Positions 46,389 through 58,495 of a DNA stretch of 64,000 bases are shown in pieces; the stretch's first letter is position 1; every line of letters begins with the position of its first letter. The translations under genes were made by a program, and so were the position numbers. Source of the DNA: Solenopsis invicta (taxonomy: Eukaryota > Arthropoda > Insecta > Hymenoptera > Formicidae); contig NC_052671.1 in the NCBI RefSeq assembly GCF_016802725.1, positions 3,039,001 to 3,103,000 of the forward strand, given 5' to 3'. The notes beneath the pieces are model-generated. The model was not told the DNA's origin. It made no database searches and was given only the letters and a program-made list of their open reading frames with translations.

Positions 46389-49300
46389 ATGCAATTACTT
46401 TGAATTGTTATATTTTCATTAAGGGCTTGTTGTAGAATATTTTACATTTATTGCATATACATATTTAAAATTATTACAAAAATTAAATCGATATTTTTAT
46501 AAATTGTATCAAGCTTCCTAATTTATCACCACCACAAAGCTGATTGTAAAAAAATGATACTAATGTAAGATTAATAAATGATAATAATTAAACTATTAAT
46601 TTTTATGACTAAAAGTATGTCAATTGCAGAAACAAATTCAAGCCAGTTTTATTTCAGTGTGTTCATATATTTTCATTATTATAATTTAATTATTGAATAT
46701 TTGATCGCTTTTTCGCTAAATTATTAATAAACTAAATATTAGTTAACGGTAATTCCGTGTATTTTTAATTATTTTAATTCATAAATTTGATATTTTTGAA
46801 AACGATACGATTTAAGAAATCACAGGTGCGACCGATTTTTTAAATCACACTTTTCGCAGCATATCACAAAAAAAGCTTATGACAAACTAATTCGATATTA
46901 TTGAATGTTTAACATGTAATAATAGATAACTGAAACATCGAGTTACAATTTCAAACTTTAATTTGCATCGACAACAGCACTAATACAATGAATATGCGCA
47001 ATGTGATAAAACATTACTTAAGTAGTACGCATTTGGTAACTCTCCTTTGTATTCAATGAGCGCGTAACGGTAAATAATAATTATTACATGTGCTGTACGG
47101 CATATGCGCATGGAGTTTTGCAATAGCGTAAACAAAGATCTGTACGGAGAGCTATTCAGGTTGTTGTTTTCGAGATATTAAATTTCCAAAATGCAATGCA
47201 CGGAACACAGTTGGCACAATTGGGGGGATAACGCTCTAAAATTACCGACATAACACAAAGCGCGGTGTCTGGCTGATTATTGATTTCGTTGCGTTATTGT
47301 GACCAGTTATTCAACCAGTAGCAAGTCAATCATTTTATGTAACGTAACTGGCTGCCGAGCGCGCGTTCCTGGCGGCCACAAAAGCAGTCATACAAATGAA
47401 TAAGTTCTCTGCGAAATCGAAATGCGGGTGAAACGCGGCTGAATAAAAATAAAAAACAATGCCCATTATCCCGCGAGGTGATTGAGACTTGTTGTTGTGC
47501 ATGGCAACAAATCGGGATGTCACATGAGGCAATGCACTTTTACAATGGATTTTACGTTTGCTATCTTGTCATTTGCAGAATATAGAATTAGCTAACTATT
47601 GAATATTAATTAACCCATTCCCCGCAAATTTGCAACATTTACATATTATCACATTGTAATGTTACGCAATTATTATAGAATTTGCCCATATTTACCCACG
47701 CTCGTAAATTGAAATCGATTTTCGGATATCAATTATTTTAATGAATGGTCATACCATTTCAATGATGCTCCAATTGGTAGCACTTAATACTTCGTACCGC
47801 TCGTCTTTTAGGAAAATCTATTCAACGTTAACAACAAGCTTCGCCATTTGTCAGCAATACTCGATTTTCGTTCGTCTAGATGGTTAGACTAATGTCCGAT
47901 CATTGAAGGCGTGTTAAAATAATTTCATTACTCTAGAAATGTACACATACGCAGCTTAAATACATAAATATACTTAAATATATAAATTTTTAAATATACA
48001 AAACTCTCCTTGATTATAAAAAATTTTAATTGCAGCATTAAAATTTTTTGTTACAACTTTTATTTGAGGTTTTTAGCAATGGGTCTGTAGAGGTACTAAA
48101 ACATGTTCCTTCGTCTCAGAAAAGGTTATATCACAAGTGTGGTAAAATCATACAATTCCAAATGAAAATAAAACTTTTATTGAAATTTTTTTCTTTGAAA
48201 AAAACTTAATTTTAATTAAAGTTGATTGAGTTAATATAATTCTTCAACTAAATCACGTTAAAGTTAATAGCTTATAAAATTAATTTAGTTGGGCTAAAAG
48301 TTATGTGATCAAAGCTAATTAGTTAAAAGTTACGTTGAGATTAAATTAACTTGAATTAAATTAAAAGTTAATTTTGATAAGTATTCGTATTAAAATAGAA
48401 ATTCGCAAGTTTTTAAAGTTAGGTTGCTCAAACAATTGCAATATGAATTATTAAATTTAATATCTTATTTGTTAGTTAAGTTTATATGAAATAATAAAAA
48501 CATTCTTTTTATTGTAAAATGTATTTTTCTCTTTTACATAGACAAATTTCTAACGTGGGAGAAAAGTTATTAAATTAAAACTTGTATTTCAAAAATAACT
48601 AATTAAAGTAAAAATGAACTCTTTTAAAATTAAAGATTTTATTAGTTTTTTAACTTTATTATTTAACTTGTAACTTTAATTAGTTACTACCCAATCCTGA
48701 TTTTAATTATAAACGTAATAAAAATTAATGTTGCAATTTCAGCGCATTTGCAGTACGTCCAAGTATCCAAATTCCAATTTAATGCAAGAATCTCGACTGC
48801 GTGCTCGTCTAGGCACGCCGATCATTCACGTCTTAAGAATTCACCCTCGCATTCCGACAATAATATGTATATTAATACATGTCATCTATTTCAATTTACA
48901 TAAAACTTGTGACACGTAACAACCTGTTAGTAGCACTACTGAATCACACCTGATCTCGAAAGACAACGCGTCAAAACAGCGAGGAAAATCCGTGCGGCTG
49001 TCAACCGCTTGGAAAATATGGACTCCCCCGGGAGAGGGCTGCAACGATGCGACAAGAACGGGTGGACGTTGTATCTCTTATTGAGCAGGCACACCGTGCG
49101 CCCAAAGGTTGACTCGCTGATGAGAGAAACAAACTCGACAAACGGAAAAGAATGTGCCGCGGAAAAACCACCGTCCTACGGGCGTGTCTCTACAGACTGG
49201 CTCATAAATCACTTGTTTAAGCAGACCAACGAGCTATCGCGTCCGACGTACAAGTTTGATAAGATCGTCCGTTCGAGGGGCAAGGGAAACGCTTTTATTA

Positions 49301-50009
49301 TTGTTATACGTCGTATTTTATGCACGGCATACAGTGACGGCGAGAAAAGTCTAAGATCGTAAATTGAAAATGGGGAGATTGCGGAAAATCAACGTTTCTG
49401 ATGACAGAAGCTTTGAAATGCAAGGAGAGTCTCGTGCCGCGCGATTCCCTTGCTTTCGTGCGTTACTCGGTGTCGTTGGAATTAATTTTTTACTACAAAG
49501 TGTTCTAGCGAAAAATACAGCGCTCTCAGATTACTGGTTTTATATCAGGTATTTTAAATTCGAAACTGAACGCAGAAGCAAGACCTTTCCATTTCTGTAC
49601 GCTGGGATGAATTTTTTATCAGCCCAGACAAGACCACTTTATGTTCCCCGCTTTTGTAATCTCGCCCTCGAGGAAATCATGAAAGTGCTGGCATTTGCTT
49701 TTAATTAAAACCATTAAAAGCTTCGACTTTTAACGATCCGACAATTTAGCGAATTTGTTAAGCAACTCCTTCCGGCAGTGAATACTATGTACGTATCATT
49801 AGACGAGATTAAATTATAAAATCCCTGTTATAGTTAAATGTTTCGATGATACTTGGGATAACAAGAAGCACCGAGTTTTTTTTAATTATACCAAAATTTA
49901 ATTCAGTTAAATTTAACCTCCTGAGGATTGATTTTTTTTTTACAATTTTAAACTTTTACGATTTTAGAATTTCGTTGACTATGTCGTAGCACAGTTGATT
50001 TATGAAAAC

Positions 50010-50402
50010 AATGACGTCACTCCAGAACCGATGTATCGGCTTCCGATCCGGAAGGGTAGAAAAAACTTTTCTTTCCGCATTTGAGCTTCATATTTTTATT
50101 ATATTTCTAAAATAACTATTTAATGGCATTTGCAACAAAAAAATTTTATAAAAAACCGTTATAAAAATATTAGAACAAAATTCACTTGAATTGTCAAAAG
50201 CGGATATATCGGTTTCCGGGTTGGAAGGGTGTAAAAACTTTTCTCCATATTTGAGCTTTATATTTTTATATATTTTTAGGATAACTAATAGCATTTGCAA
50301 TAAAGGAAACAATTATAAAAACGTTATTATACTTTTAAACATTATTAAAATGAAATTCACTTAGATTGTCAAAAGCATCGATATATCGGCTTTCGGTGTT
50401 TT
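50010..50402. repeat. Tandem array, unit about 175 bp, two full units plus a partial
   Basis: The unit begins CGATGTATCGGCTTCCGATC (50029), recurs as CGGATATATCGGTTTCCGGG (50201) and starts again as CGATATATCGGCTTTCGGTG (50379). Shared internal blocks are GGAAGGGT, AAAACTTTTCT, ATTTGAGCTT and GGCATTTGCAA/AGCATTTGCAA, then AAATTCACTTGAATTGTCAA. Spacings are 172 and 178 bp. Confidence 0.8.
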
Positions 50403-51761
50403 CTAAAGGTTAAATTTACTGCAATTAATATCAATTACGCAATTTTGATTAATTATTGTAGCCAGTCAAGTATCGTAATATGGGTAATTTACTTTGTTAG
50501 TCTTGCGTAAGGAATTACCTCAAAGTTGAAATCTGGATATAATTCTGATAGATCGTAAAATATAATTGTTTTCGCGGAATTAATTTGCACAAAAACTTTT
50601 TGTTATTTGATAAAAACATGGAATAAATAATAAATAGAATAAATTTGAATTCAACTATCCGCTAACGAAGCTGTAATGGGAAACAATTACCAATGCCGAA
50701 AGCTTGTAATTTATAATAAACTTTGGCTATTCAACTTTGAAAGTTCTTCCGCTAAGACAAAGTTAAATAAAATTAACTTGATAACAAGGTTCCATTATTT
50801 ACACTTTCGGAGTTTAATCCGCCGAAACGCTCTAGCTTTCGTTACTAAATATTGAAACAACTGCTATTTCTCTGTTCTTTGTGCTCCCTTCCACGGTTGG
50901 ACACGAGACATATTCCAGCAGTTACATTGTATAGACACGAGCCCACATTCCCAGTCATGCGATAGTCTTACTATCATCGTGTCTCTCCGTTCTCTCTGGC
51001 TCGCGAGATTGTTGCGCGAATATGGATGAAGAGCGACTTTGCCGGCTCTCTCAAATATTTGCAGGCAAAACTAGACCGCTTAAGTTAAGACGTAACGACG
51101 GGAGGAGTTGGGTTGCAGCTGGAGCTGCAGCTCCATCCTGACGAAGCGCGCGGCGCGACGCGTGGCCTAGTTGAAGAAGTAAAAAGCGATAAAGCGAGAC
51201 AGTGATGTCCATCGACAGCGAGGCGGGTTTTCCATTTTGGACGATATTGTCTACCGCTCTCGCGGTACATGCAGCTATTTGTATTTACATGAAAATCGAC
51301 TTTGTGCCATTCGGATTGCGCAACGATAGAAACTTCCTCGAAAGCGATTAGTTTTCGATTGCGCGTTGCGTGCAGCATTTCGGATGAAAATGTTTAGTTA
51401 CCGAAACGACCGACGCAACGCAATCCGCATCAACGTGAATGTCGCTGGTTGTGTTCGACTCGGAGACTCAGCCCGGGGGATAAACTTGGATAGAGCTTGG
51501 AACACACAGGCGGCTTTTGACAGCTCTCCCCCACATACGTGTACGTATCCTCTAAAATACGAGCCGGCTTGATAATACGTACGGAATAATTTCGGCGAGA
51601 AATACGCGAGAAAGGGAAAATATATTTCGTTATTTTTACAAAATATGTTTTCACGCTGTGTTAACTGTTTATGTTGCCGACATCATAAATCCGGCCACAA
51701 TAGTTTCTACAATCTACAACCGTGCGTACGCGTACCCATCCCGTATTCTAGTGCCGCGAAT

Positions 51762-51874
51762 TGATGGAAATTTAATATCGATAAAATGACAGCTGTAACT
51801 TTATGGAAGTTTAATATCAATAAAATAACAGCTGTGTTATTTAATAGAATTTCAATATTGATGAAAATAAAACG
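51762..51874. repeat. Short tandem array with CAGCTG core, unit about 42 bp
   Basis: Three units: GGAAATTTAATATCGATAAA, GGAAGTTTAATATCAATAAA and AGAATTTCAATATTGATGAA. The first two end in ACAGCTGT, a palindrome containing the E-box CAGCTG. Confidence 0.7.
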
Positions 51875-52314
51875 GCGCGCACGCTGTTGTATGTGCGCGG
51901 CAATACGGCGAGCCCATTGAAAACTGGACTTTCAAACTTCCCGTAGGCGCAAAGCTGAAAGAGTTAAACGCCACGCGCCGCCGGCGGGTGTTTCCTTCCC
52001 CTGCGGAGCCCGTAACGTTTTATTCTGTTGACGCTGTTTATCGATCTCGCTCCGAGGGGCCGTAAACCAGCCCCTAAATCCTCAAAGAAGAAGAAGAAGG
52101 AGTAGATATAAAAATAAGAATACGGGCTCTCTTATTCCGAGGCACTTCGCGCCGCCGTCGCCGCGCCGCTACCCCGTCTGATCCAAGGGTGAGTGAAAAT
52201 CAGGGGAGGGACGGTCGAACGGACGGACGTCCCTCCTGCGCGAATAGAACGTTTCCTCCTTATTAATCACGGTGAGCTACGGCGCACGCTGCAAATATTT
52301 TCTAGCAGGCCGGT

Positions 52315-52318
<4 letters not shown>

Positions 52319-52358
<40 letters not shown>
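52319..52358. repeat. (GA)20 microsatellite
   Basis: Uninterrupted GA run of about 40 bp, the longest perfect dinucleotide run in the window. A possible GAGA-factor-type site or nucleosome-free element. Confidence 0.92.
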
Positions 52359-52360
<2 letters not shown>

Positions 52361-53811
52361 CTGCTCTCGTCGACCGCCGACACTAAAAATACCCGCATAG
52401 TAGTCGGGTGCATTCAATCTTTCACCGTCGCAGATAATTGCCGGCTCATTATATAAAGCGCCGCGCTGTACTTTCCGATAGTTCGCAACGAAAATACGAT
52501 CCGTCACCGTCATCGTCACCGGCCGCTTTATCATCGCATCGTATCATCCGCGACAAGACCGAGAGAGAAAGAGAGACAAGATGACTCTTTATTTAGAGCG
52601 TTTTATTAATCGATACACGGACGGTTTAAACGCGGAAATTAGATCCCGGTGCTAAACGCCGAGGTGAGCCCGCTCCCGCGTCCGGATTTAGCGATTAACT
52701 TATTTCGCGCCGTGCGCGAAAGCACGGCCGCGTTGTTCCGCCGCGCGCCGGCTGGAACGATAATGGGATACCGCGCGCTGGCGAAAATGTTGTTTTTCAA
52801 TCAACGAGCTAAATAAAATTCGCGCGCCTCGCATATTAACCGCCTTTTGTTATTTTCCCTGTTGCTTACCATCTCCCGCCAATTTTTGTGCGCACTTTAC
52901 AACGGAGTAATCCAGCTTCGACGGATCGCACGCGCTCAATGATTTAAATCTCCCTTTTCATCGGACATCGGTATTATCCATTTTCAATTTTTCATTATAA
53001 TCGAGGATTACAGACGATCGCGAGAATTGCACCGCGAGCGAGCGAATGAGCGAGAGCGTTCGAGCGTTCGGTCGGCGAGTTTGATTTAATCCAAATAAAT
53101 TTACACCGGGCGCGGCCCGAGTGCCACGAGACCCTTCACATATGACCCTTTTTCGGGGACTTCCGCGAACACTTTGCAAATTTCAAATCACGTCCGTGTA
53201 TCTTTCGCGCGCGAACTTTGAAACATAATTTTATCAAACTTCTCGTTCGAAGAAGTGCAAGAACCAGAACCGGTTGCGCACGAAAGGAAGTAGTGCGATT
53301 AGAGTTATTCGCGCGAGCGGTCGGGACACTTCAAACAACAGCGATAGTGAAACAAAAGCCAGCAGCAGCAGCAGCGGTCCGGGAGTGAAGCTTACTAAGT
53401 TACTGCCAGGAGTCACGCGTCATCAATTTATAATCCCGGTGTCTCCCGCGGTCGTCGACGCGATTCCCGCTCCTCTGAAAATCCCGATCGTCGTTCTGGT
53501 AACGAAGTTACAAGTATAAATGCGAGCACATCTCGAGGGCCACGGCGCGAGGACACTCTTTCATTTCGTATTCCGCTCAGGAGCGATAATGGTGGATCAA
53601 CGCGGCTTCCGGACCGTATCCTAATAAAGAGTGCGATCGGAACTTCGGGACGACCTTGGGACGACGTTATATTCAATATTACCGAACGAGGAAGATGGTT
53701 CCTTTTCATCCGTTCGCGGGCGTGACCGGTTTTTCTCTCGATATCTCCCGTGTCACGGGGACGAGAGTGGACGATTGACTTCGTACTTTCATCCGTTTCG
53801 CTTTCTTGCAG

Positions 53812-53844
53812 GTCTCTCGGCCGTCTCTCGGCCGTCTCTCGGCC
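53812..53844. repeat. (GTCTCTCGGCC)3 tandem
   Basis: Three perfect 11-bp units. Perfect copies imply recent expansion. Confidence 0.92.
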
Positions 53845-54334
53845 TTATTTTCCCACATTGCGCGGGCCATTACAAAATTGAAAGTAAATATCCTCAGGGT
53901 GTAATGTTAACCATCCTCGTTAACGCAATAACAAAAGTTCTCGGTGAGATTTATGTGCTCCGGAGGAATCTCGTTTTCCAGTTTATACCGAGCTCTTTTG
54001 CGCCACCGCGTAAAATCTCAGCGGAACAAGTCGCGGTACAATTTTGACTCTCCGCCTCGACTTTATCTTACCGAAACTTTCCAAAAGTGGAGGAAGATTT
54101 ATAAGGCGGAAAAGAGGCTCTTTCCGGATACGTTATACTTTCCGCGATGTTTTTAGAGCGAGAGGATAACAGAAATACTTAACAGAAATACTTAATCTCT
54201 TCGCACACGATTGAATACATGCTCACAATCTGTCTTTCTTGTAATATAGGGGAGAGTTGCCAAACGCCTACTACTTGAACTATTTTTTGTTACATTTTGC
54301 ATTTGGTGTTGTTTTTGATACAAACCAAAGTTCC

Positions 54335-54570
54335 TTGTTATCAGCTATATGAGTCGATGAAAAATGTACATTAAATGTGCTTGATTTTCTAAAACGCTGA
54401 TAGCGCGCATAAAACAAAATAAAATTTGTTAAATTTTTGTTTATGTTATTCATTTTTTTAAATTTTTATTTTTGTTATTAAATGTTATTAAATGTTGCTT
54501 ATATGAAGTAAAAATGTAAAATATTGAATAGGTACGTTTTAAGAGACAGGTACGCATTCAGCAATTTTTC
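54335..54570 (-). repeat. Repeat family shared with 46.2 kb, copy B (inverted)
   Basis: TTATCAGCTATATGAGTCGA, AAACGCTGATAGCGCGCATA and GTTGCTTATATGAAGTAAAA are inverse to copy A at 46158-46388. It lies next to the inverted-repeat unit at 54745-55575, so both may belong to a larger element starting near 54250 (GGGGAGAGTTGCCAAACG). Confidence 0.65.
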
Positions 54571-54744
54571 TCTATGTAGGATGAGTTTCGAAGGTTGGTC
54601 TTTGATATTTTGTAAGAAATTTTATTCTGAACAAAAAGTTTTCTATAAACTCGCAAAATGTTTCTTTAAAAAGTTAGCATTCAAAAATTTGTGGAATTCC
54701 GGCTATTTTATATGGTATATTTATAAAGATCAGAGAAAGTAAGA

Positions 54745-55575
54745 GTTTTATAACAAAAAGTTGTAAACAAAAGTTTAAAAAATTAAATTATCTTCTAAAT
54801 GAGATAAAAATAATTGTAGTACATTTTCTAGGTTTTTAGGTAACCAGTTTCAAATGTACAAAAAAGCGTTTTTTCCGACTATCGAAAGTAGAACTTTTTA
54901 AAAATATCTTTACCTACGTTGTAATGATCTTAATTAACTTTTAATGTTTAATGTGTAATTTTTAAATAAAATGAAATAAAAAGAAAATAAAACTTCTTGA
55001 TAAATTTCTTGGAAAAAATCAATCGATAATGAAATCCTTGTTCTTTCATAAAAAATAAAACAAATCTTCTGCTTAAACCAAAATAACATTGTAACAGAAA
55101 TATAGAGAAACTAAAAGTCTTTAAAATGTCCTGCTTCATCTTCAATTTATTTTCGACATCGAGTACCTAGTGACCGATCCGGTTGCCTCACGGATTTTCT
55201 CCCGATTTAATTTTAGTCGATCGAAAGCTGTGTTTATCCGTTGGATTAGATGTTCACGAGACTCTATTGATTTCATTTTCTTTTCATTTTCTTTTCTTTT
55301 GTTCTTCCTTTCATCCTTTCATGGTGATTAGTTTTCATGGTAATTACATTTTTTAGTCAAATAACTAACAAACAATATAAATATTAAAAATTAGCTAAGG
55401 CCGTAATAGTATAAATAAAAAATATTTTTCAAAAGTTTTACCCATCAAATATATATAGTCAAAAGACACTTTTTTCGTACATTTGAAACTGGTCATCTCA
55501 AAATCTGTTCAACGTACTACAATTTTGATCTCATTTGAAAGATTTAATTTTCTGTAACTTTTGTTCGAGTGATGT
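54745..55575. repeat. Inverted repeat with arms of about 120 bp
   Basis: The left arm (AACAAAAGTTTAAAAAATTA, AATGAGATAAAAAT, TTGTAGTACATTTTCT, CCAGTTTCAAATGTAC) is inverse to the right arm (GTACATTTGAAACTGGTCAT, ACGTACTACAATTTTGATCT, AACTTTTGTTCGAG). The enclosed 550 bp are AT-rich and without a convincing ORF. Confidence 0.65.
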
Positions 55576-56186
55576 AATTAATCTAAATTTGATTATTTAG
55601 TAAAACATAATTAAGGTTTATAACTCGAACACTCTCATTAGATATTAGTCCGCGGTACCATTGTTTTCATGATGTTGAATTTATGCACGCAAGAACATAA
55701 TTACTGATTGAGCGTACACTTGACATAAATAGTCGGAGAACTGAACCCTGTTATTGGTTTTTAATGGCACTGGAGAGGACCCGAAGCACGGATTGAAACA
55801 TACGCGCTTTCGATTTCATAGTGTGTAATTATAGAAATGTAAATACATATTCAGTGATTCACGCAAAAAAAACAGCGTTTGTTCAGCTGGGCAATTTTGT
55901 TCAATTTTGTTTAAATATTTTTTATTAAAAAACTTATTTTCTCTGATATTTGTAAAAATAAATAAAGTAATCACGATTCAAAGGTTTTTTTAACTTTCGA
56001 ACTAATTTTTTAACGAAGCATTTTTCAACCTATATTCCTAGGAAATTTTTTTGTCAGGATTAAATTTTCTACAAAATTTTAACGTCTGACCGGGATACTC
56101 GGAAACTACCCTCTATATATTGTATACATATTTTTATAAACTGGTCAAAAAAAATATATACACACATTATTTATATAATCTAAGAC

Positions 56187-56420
56187 GCTGCGCACAACAG
56201 AGAACTATTAGATATTAGGAATTGAAATTTTAGAATCAGAGTTTTCTTAATGGACGCAATAGATAAATAATAAGTTATGTTATACTTTGTACAACACATT
56301 TATATTTTATTCAAATCCATTATGCGTTACGTTTAATAATTTAATTCCATTAAGAAAACTGATTCTAAAAACTGATTTTAATGCCCATTCCTAATATCTA
56401 ATATCTATTGGGCGCAGAAC
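56187..56420. mobile_element. TIR mini-element, about 234 bp
   Basis: The left arm (GCTGCGCACAACAGAG, TTAGATATTAGGAATTG, GAATCAGAGTTTTCTTAATG) pairs with the right arm (CATTAAGAAAACTGATTC, CATTCCTAATATCTAATATC, GGGCGCAGAAC) over about 65 bp with small gaps. No ORF; MITE-like. Confidence 0.7.
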
Positions 56421-57892
56421 CTGGGAGAAATATTAAATATTCCCGCAATATAATAAATTTCTTCTCTTTCCCTTCTCCCCTCATTTATTCTTGCATGTCT
56501 GACACTTGTTTCAGCGAGATACGCACGTAATTCGAGGCTGCCCGTTTTATAAAACACGCAGCCTTTTCACTCATCGCGTACGCGAGCGAAAAATCTCTTT
56601 TTTTTTATTCCTTTATTACGGCACGTTTTTAAGGGTAGTCCGTTCACAAATGCAGGACTTTTGCAGCCTCAGCAAAACGCTATCATTTCGCAGACCGTGC
56701 ATCCCAATTTAGCGTGTCCTGTTTGAAACAAGAACGTGTTGTCGTCGCGCGGCGCAAAACGAGCCACGATTATCAAGTATCTGTGAGTTTTCATTGTATG
56801 CACACGAGGTATACCGTTAATGCAGGAGAAATTCCTTTTGAATGACGTTTCGCAATTCTGCTGTAATTTACGAAGAAATTAAATTACATTACATATATAT
56901 ATACATCAGAGTCTAAGAAGTAAGAAAAGAAAATGGAGTTAATGTAAAAGTAATTGCAACTGCGTGAATTTTCACCGTGAATTAGTAATCTGCATGTTTA
57001 AATAAAGAAAATTGAATTGTAAATTTTGTTACTTTGAGATAGGGAATTTAATCTAAAGCAATAAAAGACTCTTGCAAAATTGTCTATTCAAGAATCCTTT
57101 GTTTTAAAATTAGTTTGTATTCTTTCATGTTGGTATTTTATACTATTATTTTATATTATTGATATATCAAGATGTACCCCAAACCCTTTATATAGAATAA
57201 AGACATGTCTATACAGCTGTAAGATTTTGGTACAACTGACTTTTATTCATCTGAAAATTCTCAGGTACCTGTATATTAATAAGACTGTTACAATTAATAT
57301 TTGGAATAATAAAAATTGAAATGGAAAAGTTATGGAAATTTTTTAATTCTGAGATAGAAATGTTTTAAATTAAGATTTCTCGCAGACGTAGTATTCTTTT
57401 TGAAAGCTTTGAATAACGCTTCAAGAATGCTGTCACATAGTATTGTGATTCTACTTGAATGATAACTATGGTAAAAAAGTTATTAGCAATTTTCACATAA
57501 CAAAAATTTACAGTTAAACTGTTATTTATTTATGATATCAAAAAATGAATATTTTACAAGATTGATATTTCATCCTTTAAATCAGAATGTAATCAGGAAT
57601 TTTCAGTATTACACTTTTTACAGAATAATGAGAAATATCGATTTATGCAGGCGAAACCATTCGGTGTTACTTTTGAAAAATGAGAAGTGTTGTCTTCTTA
57701 TCTTCTTGGGAGATTTAAAAGCAATATCATTTTTTTTAATAAAAAAAATTGCAATAAAATTTAAAGATTACATTTACATATTTTTCAAATTTGCAGCATT
57801 GAGACGAAATAAGTTTGTAACAAATTCTTGGAACTTCATGTATTTTATAATAATGTAAAAATATTTTTATTTGTGTACTTTTAATTATAAAA

Positions 57893-58495
57893 TAATACGC
57901 TTTAGAAGATTAAAATATCTTAAAACAAGACTAAAAAACTGATGGAAAATGCTCTTTATTTGAACGTTCTCTTATCATCCTGGAGAAATTGCTAAAAATG
58001 TTTGGTTCTAAACTATGAATGATATCTCATTTAATCATTCTAATCTTAACAATGGATTTATGTAACATTTAAATATTTAATTTTCAAAAGTAATTTTAAA
58101 TGTAAATTGATATACCTTAGTAGATTGAAACACCTTAAAATAAGATGAAAATCTGACGTCAACTGCCATTTATTTCTTATGTATTCTTGCGTTATTCTCG
58201 AGAAATTGTTAAAATCTGATTCTAAATTACAACGGGTACTTCATTTAATCATTCTAATCTTAACAATGGATTTACATAATGTTTAAATATTTATTATGCA
58301 AAAATAGTTTCAATTGTGCGTCGTAAATCAAGATGCTTTAGCGGACTAAAGTACTTTTAAAACACAATTGGAAAACTAATGTAGAATGCTATTATATTTA
58401 TTTTTGTACGTTCTCCTGCGTCATCCTTGAGAAATTGCCAAAAACGTCTGGTTTTAAACTACGACTCGTGCCTCATTTAATCATTCTAATCCTCC
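57893..58495. repeat. Degenerate tandem array, three units of about 206-238 bp
   Basis: The anchor CATTTAATCATTCTAATCTT occurs at about 58029 and 58235, and again (with CC after TAAT) at about 58473. Each unit also carries, in the same order, a TTAG.AGATTAAA-type start, an AAAC.A.ACTGA block, a CATTTATTT/GTTCTC block, GAGAAATTG.(C/T)AAAA, and GGTTCTAAACTA / GATTCTAAATTA / GGTTTTAAACTA. Followed in units 1 and 2 by AACAATGGATTTA. Collinear divergence indicates an old duplication. Confidence 0.75.

Larger units (their letters stand above)
41010..51990. other. Non-coding stretch, part 2
   Basis: No coding exon recognised. It includes a GA microsatellite (41617-41638), a possible hAT-like remnant (44.3-45.1 kb), a copy of the 46/54-kb repeat family, AT-rich AAGTTAA-word sequence (48.1-48.7 kb), a tandem array (50.0-50.4 kb) and a short tandem repeat (51.76-51.87 kb). 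ORFs at 49009-49362 and 49364-49708 are adjacent but unrecognised. Confidence 0.55.
52000..53900. promoter_or_regulatory. GC-rich block; candidate regulatory island
   Basis: Nearly 2 kb of raised GC and CpG with a long GA run (52319-52358), an AAG repeat (about 52086-52100) and an 11-bp tandem (53812-53844). Open frames on both strands (e.g. plus 53274-53519, minus 53428-53709) have no family signature. Role unknown; it lies inside the inferred 5' intron. Confidence 0.2.

Noticed and set aside
48100..48720. Apparent inverted repeat of AAGTTAATTTTAATTAAAG words
   Set aside because: The matches are short AT-rich words with no clear boundaries. Likely low-complexity sequence, though an old element cannot be excluded.
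49009..49708. Two adjacent plus-strand ORFs (117 and 114 aa)
   Set aside because: They sit end to end in different frames, with no domain, signal or splice logic. Probably chance in a slightly GC-richer patch.
53274..53519. 81-aa plus-strand ORF with a Ser run
   Set aside because: The Ser run comes from an AGC repeat and nothing else is recognisable.
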